This document shows positions 60,662 to 64,000 of a stretch of 64,000 nt of DNA, in pieces. The stretch covers positions 62,001-126,000 of the forward strand of contig JAJPKP010000070.1 in the NCBI GenBank assembly GCA_021323675.1, in the 5' to 3' direction. The notes below the pieces were generated by a model that worked only from the letters and a program-made list of their open reading frames with translations, was not told the origin of the DNA and ran no database searches. The stretch's first letter is position 1. Each line of letters opens with the position of its first letter. Source of the DNA: Pseudomonadota bacterium. Its GTDB lineage: Bacteria > Desulfobacterota > Binatia > Binatales > Binataceae. The position numbers and the translations under genes were made by a program.

Positions 60662-61102
60662 ATGGGTGCAGGATGGAGCAGAATTCTTCTGCCGATAAAA
60701 TTCACCAGACGGCTGCCGGCCGCCGAATTGCAGCTCGCCCGCGACCTTGCCCGTACCCATCGGGCGAAGCTGATGCTCCTGCACGTGGTTCCGCTGTCGC
60801 CGGCCGTCGCGGCCGATACGGGAATCGCGGCGCAGTATTCGGTCGAAGCTGAGGAGGATGCCCGGCGAAAGCTCAAAAAGATGGCGGATACGCGGCTCCG
60901 GGGCTTTGAGGCCGAGATTTTCGTGGAGGTTGGAGACCCCGCGCGCACCATCGTGAAACAGGCCGCAAGGCTCGGGGCCGACCTCGTCATCATCGCGACC
61001 CACAACCGCGGCGGAATCAAACGATTTCTCCTGGGCAGCGTGGCCGAACATGTGGTTAGCCGATGCCCCTGCGCATTGCTGACTATCCGCCCGGGCGCAT
61101 GA
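60662..61102 (+). CDS. Universal stress protein (UspA family), 146 aa
   Basis: The single Usp domain starts W-S-R-I-L-L-P-I-K-F and ends with the ATP-binding loop H-N-R-G-G-I-K-R-F-L-L-G-S-V-A-E (G-2x-G-9x-G(S) type, with an extra Gly), then S-R-C-P-C-A-L-L-T-I. It lies 30 nt after ackA and belongs to the same operon. Such a Usp next to phosphoketolase genes is common and may be a stress or energy-charge sensor. Confidence 0.9.
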   Translation: MGAGWSRILLPIKFTRRLPAAELQLARDLARTHRAKLMLLHVVPLSPAVAADTGIAAQYSVEAEEDARRKLKKMADTRLRGFEAEIFVEVGDPARTIVKQAARLGADLVIIATHNRGGIKRFLLGSVAEHVVSRCPCALLTIRPGA

Positions 61103-61210
61103 GGCGTAAGCATCATAAGGGCAGGCTCCTCGCAATCGGAAAGATTGGTGACCGGATGTTTTAGTGGTTATGTTTTTGTGGATGGGTAACGCGGTGGCAG
61201 GTTTCGCACG

Positions 61211-61888
61211 ATGACGCGCAAGGCCATCCCACACTCCGGCGCAGGCGTGATCGAACAGCATAAAAGTATTGTCCCGATCGCCCCAGGCGGCGCCTGCGGC
61301 AAGCGCAAACGCGGCCGGCGGCCGATCCCGATGTTGCGCCAGCGCATAATTCGCAGCGCCACCGAATTGTTCGGCGAAAAGGGCTTTGACGAAGTTCTGA
61401 CCGATGATGTTGCGCTGCACGCCGGCGTCGGCAAAGGCAGCGTCTACCGCCAGTTCGGATCCAAGGAACAACTGTACGCGGCCGCGGTGATCGAGGGCTT
61501 CCGGCAGCTTCGGACTCAGATCGAGGCGGCGCTGGCCGATGCGAAAACTGACGAGGAACGGCTTACCACCATCGTCCGCCAGGCGATGGCCTATTTCTGG
61601 AACCGCCGCCAGTTCTTCGTGCTGCTGCGCGATCCGACCCGGCTGCCGCGCGCGCAGGAAACCCGCTATCGCACCGAGCGCGGGCATCTTGCGCGGGTGA
61701 TCAGCCGCGTGCTTCGAGATGCAGCGGGCGAGGGCCGAATTCGCGGCGACCTGGACTTCGATCTGCTGGCCGAATGCCTGCTCGGCATGATGCGCGGCAT
61801 CCAGCGCTACAAGCGCGAGACCGCTGCGCTCGACGTAGCCATCCATACGATCGTTTCACTGTTTCTCTACGGATGCGCGCGTGGATGA
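61211..61888 (+). CDS. TetR/AcrR-family regulator, 225 aa
   Basis: A basic N-terminal extension (G-K-R-K-R-G-R-R-P-I-P) precedes the TetR helix-turn-helix 'IIRSATELFGEKGFDEVLTD' then G-V-G-K-G-S-V-Y-R-Q-F-G-S-K-E. The ligand-binding half is of variable type. It is upstream of an RND efflux operon in the same direction, 245 nt away, so it is a likely repressor of that operon. Confidence 0.88.
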   Translation: MTRKAIPHSGAGVIEQHKSIVPIAPGGACGKRKRGRRPIPMLRQRIIRSATELFGEKGFDEVLTDDVALHAGVGKGSVYRQFGSKEQLYAAAVIEGFRQLRTQIEAALADAKTDEERLTTIVRQAMAYFWNRRQFFVLLRDPTRLPRAQETRYRTERGHLARVISRVLRDAAGEGRIRGDLDFDLLAECLLGMMRGIQRYKRETAALDVAIHTIVSLFLYGCARG

Positions 61889-62133
61889 AGTACGGTGACC
61901 GGGGGGCGGCGTAACCGATATGGACTCGCGCGTCCACAATTGCGATGATTGCGGGAGGCAATAGCGCGCCCGCACGCGCGCCAGGGGCGGATCAACTTCG
62001 AGGGCCGCTTGCGCGCACAAGTGTGTTCATCCGCGCCTGCCCGTTTTCGTCGTTTCTCCGCGCGAGGCGGCTTTACGGCCTGTTTTGCAACATTTCGGAC
62101 CTTTCGTTCGTCTACTTCTGTTAGGGTGAGAGA

Positions 62134-63396
62134 ATGGACGCGATGAACTCGAACGCCTCAATCACCGATGCCGAGCGTCCTGCCGCCGTCCGCTATACCC
62201 GCGAGGCCGGCGTGGCGATCCAGGTCCGAAGCTTGAGCAGGCGATGGTGGTTTTGGGCTGGCGCGGCGGTGGTATTGCTGGTGGTCTATCGGGTGGTTGC
62301 GGGGCTGGGCCGCGACCGCGATCAGTCCGCCGAAGCGGCCGCCGCGATCCGCAACCGCAGCATTCCGGTATCGGCAGCCGCGGCCAAGCGCGGCGACCTG
62401 AACCTTTATCTGACCGAAATCGGCACCGTCACGCCCTTCAAAACCGTCACCGTGCACACCCGGGTTGATGGAGAGCTCGTCAAGGTGCTCTTCAAGGAAG
62501 GGCAGATGGTCAAAGAGGGCGACCTGCTGGCGGAGATCGATCCGCGCCCTTACCAGGTGCAGCTTACCCAGGCCGAGGGACAGATGGCGCGCGATCGCGC
62601 TTCGCTGATCAACGCGCGGAGCCAGCTCGCCCGCTACAAGCAGCTCTACACGCAGAATATCGTCGCGCGCCAGGATCTCGACAATCAGCAGTCGCTCGCG
62701 GGCCAGTATGAAGGCGCGGTCCAGAACGATCAGGGCCTGATCGACAGCGCGAAGCTGAACCTCACGTATTGCCGGATTACCTCGCCAATCAACGGCCGGG
62801 TTGGATTGCGGCTGGTCGATCCCGGAAATATCGTCCATGCCGCCGATACTCAGGGGCTGATGGTTATCACCCAGCTTCAGCCGATCGCCGTGATCTTCAG
62901 CATCCCCGAGGATGATTTGCCGCGCGTCCAGAAGGCGATGAGCAACACGGCGCAGCTTTCGGTCGATGTGTACGACCGTGCGCTGAAAAACCAGCTCGCC
63001 ACCGGCACGCTGCTTACGCTCGACAATGAGATCGACCCGAGCACCGGCACCGTAAAACTGAAGGCCTCGTTTCCGAACCAGGACAACGCGCTGTTTCCGA
63101 ACCAGTTTGTCAATGCGAAGCTGTTGGTCGAGACCAGGCGCGATGCCGTGCTGGTTCCAATTGCGAGCGTCCAGCGCAGCTCGCAAGGCGCCTTCGTTTA
63201 CGTGGTCAAGCCGGACCAGACGGTGGAGATGCGTCCGGTGAAGGTGGATGCCGCCCAGGGGGGCACCGCGGCAATCGCCTCCGGGCTGAATCCCGGTGAA
63301 TTGGTGGTGGTGGAAGGAACGGACAAGCTGCGCCAGGGCGCCAAAGTCAGCGTCCAGCTCGCGGCCAATCCGATCTCCGCCGGGGCCACCCAATGA
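62134..63396 (+). CDS. RND efflux membrane-fusion (periplasmic adaptor) protein, 420 aa
   Basis: One N-terminal membrane helix ([14 protein letters not shown]), then the lipoyl half-motif [13 protein letters not shown], a coiled-coil hairpin (about 140-200), '[20 protein letters not shown]' and the beta-barrel [10 protein letters not shown]. Typical MdtA/MexE-type HlyD protein. The stop overlaps the start of the RND pump (ATGA), so the genes are co-translated. It bridges the inner-membrane pump and an outer-membrane channel. Confidence 0.92.
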   Translation: MDAMNSNASITDAERPAAVRYTREAGVAIQVRSLSRRWWFWAGAAVVLLVVYRVVAGLGRDRDQSAEAAAAIRNRSIPVSAAAAKRGDLNLYLTEIGTVTPFKTVTVHTRVDGELVKVLFKEGQMVKEGDLLAEIDPRPYQVQLTQAEGQMARDRASLINARSQLARYKQLYTQNIVARQDLDNQQSLAGQYEGAVQNDQGLIDSAKLNLTYCRITSPINGRVGLRLVDPGNIVHAADTQGLMVITQLQPIAVIFSIPEDDLPRVQKAMSNTAQLSVDVYDRALKNQLATGTLLTLDNEIDPSTGTVKLKASFPNQDNALFPNQFVNAKLLVETRRDAVLVPIASVQRSSQGAFVYVVKPDQTVEMRPVKVDAAQGGTAAIASGLNPGELVVVEGTDKLRQGAKVSVQLAANPISAGATQ

Positions 63397-64000
63397 ATCC
63401 CTCGCGCCTGTTCATCCTGCGGCCGGTTGCAACCTCGCTGCTGATGGCTGCAATCATGCTGACGGGACTGGTCGCGTACCTCGAATTGCCCGTCTCGGCT
63501 CTGCCGCAGGTCGATTACCCGACTATCCAGGTGGTGACCTTCTATCCCGGCGCGAGCCCCGACGTGATGGCATCGTCGGTCACCGCTCCGCTCGAGCGGC
63601 AGTTTGGGCAGGTGCCGGGCCTGAACCAGATGACCTCGAACAGCTCGTTCGGCAGTTCGGTCATCACGCTGCAGTTCGCGCTCGATCTGAATATCGACGT
63701 GGCCGAGCAGGAAGTTCAGGCGGCAATCAACGCGGCGATGACCTATCTGCCGCAGGACCTCCCGAATCCGCCGGTTTATAGCAAGGTCAATCCGGCGGAC
63801 GCGCCGATTCTCACGCTCGCTCTCACTTCGGATGAGCTTCCGCTCGCGCAGGTTGAGGACCTTGCCGATACGCGGCTGGCGCAGAAGATTTCGCAGTTGT
63901 CCGGCGTCGGGATGGTCACGATCAGCGGCGGGCAGAAGCCGTCGGTGCGCGTGCAGGCGAATCCCGCCGCGCTCGCCGCGTACGGGATGACGCTGGAAGA
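63393..64000 (+). CDS. RND multidrug efflux permease, N-terminal 202 residues (cut by window edge)
   Basis: Begins [15 protein letters not shown], with the first membrane helix ([14 protein letters not shown]), then [16 protein letters not shown] and '[18 protein letters not shown]', which is typical of MdtB/MdtC-type HAE1 pumps. The frame is open to the window end, and the full protein would be about 1040 aa. It overlaps the adaptor gene by 4 nt. Substrate unknown. Confidence 0.93.
   Translation, partial: MNPSRLFILRPVATSLLMAAIMLTGLVAYLELPVSALPQVDYPTIQVVTFYPGASPDVMASSVTAPLERQFGQVPGLNQMTSNSSFGSSVITLQFALDLNIDVAEQEVQAAINAAMTYLPQDLPNPPVYSKVNPADAPILTLALTSDELPLAQVEDLADTRLAQKISQLSGVGMVTISGGQKPSVRVQANPAALAAYGMTLE

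Noticed and set aside
59291-61846. 851-codon minus-strand open frame
   Set aside because: It lies opposite ackA, usp and the TetR gene, has no domain, and is a GC-rich shadow of real genes.
61889-62133. Gap before the RND operon examined for a TetR operator
   Set aside because: No clear palindrome of TetR-operator length was found by eye.

Overview
This is a 64 kb window of a high-GC bacterial chromosome, densely coded on both strands. I saw no rRNA or tRNA genes, no CRISPR array and no complete insertion sequence. The gene mix includes single-copy glnE and aroA, an aerobic steroid-degradation cluster, LLM-type flavin enzymes, amidohydrolases and nitronate-monooxygenase-like enzymes. Together with apparent use of selenocysteine, this suggests an uncultured soil or sediment lineage, perhaps Binatota/Desulfobacterota-like. 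That placement is inference only.

Layout. 1-4.2 kb: a minus-strand run of secreted proteins, a polytopic GT-C-type membrane protein and a methyltransferase. 4.3-5.4 kb: a thioredoxin-like protein whose redox motif holds an in-frame UGA (probable selenoprotein). 5.5-8.8 kb: amidase, SDR and a PDZ protein. 8.9-9.5 kb: a second probable selenoprotein, AhpD-like with a Cys-x-x-Sec motif. 9.5-15.7 kb: quinone oxidoreductase, acyl-ACP desaturase, two divergent RRM RNA-binding proteins, a C45-family acyltransferase, a lipoprotein, an enoyl-CoA hydratase and a GFA-type protein. 15.8-28.1 kb: a steroid A/B-ring degradation locus with KshA-like Rieske oxygenase, LuxR regulator, HsaA-like monooxygenase, two KstD-like flavoproteins, two SDRs, a stand-alone [2Fe-2S] ferredoxin, HsaC-like dioxygenase, an IpdC/NMO-like flavoenzyme and an HsaD-like hydrolase. 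Several of these genes overlap or abut, indicating one operon. 28.2-36.5 kb: amidohydrolases, methyltransferase, LLM flavoenzyme, alpha/beta hydrolase, aminoglycoside-phosphotransferase-like kinase and a beta-propeller protein.

36.5-37.2 kb is a small region of visibly lower GC holding a truncated proteasome-like (Ntn) protein. 37.2-47.8 kb: aroA, a frameshifted SnoaL-like gene, a BMP-type lipoprotein, an MltD-like transglycosylase, glnE, chrA and a Tat-exported berberine-bridge-type oxidase. 47.9-52.5 kb: small accessory genes (DUF6968, DUF1801, deaminase, PhyH, GST) flanked by what look like broken pieces of an AbiEii-type nucleotidyltransferase. 52.5-54.7 kb: a DUF2089 regulator with a palindrome in its promoter and a large beta-repeat partner protein. 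54.8-61.9 kb: aguB-aguA (agmatine to putrescine), xfp-ackA-usp (phosphoketolase plus acetate kinase), then a TetR regulator. 62.1-64 kb: the start of an RND efflux operon, cut by the window edge.

Main discovery: two redox proteins about 4.5 kb apart each carry a UGA exactly at a catalytic thiol position. Each UGA is followed by a hairpin whose loop begins exactly 20 nt downstream and has G at loop position 1 or 2, as expected for bacterial SECIS elements. Conventional gene calling would split or truncate both genes.
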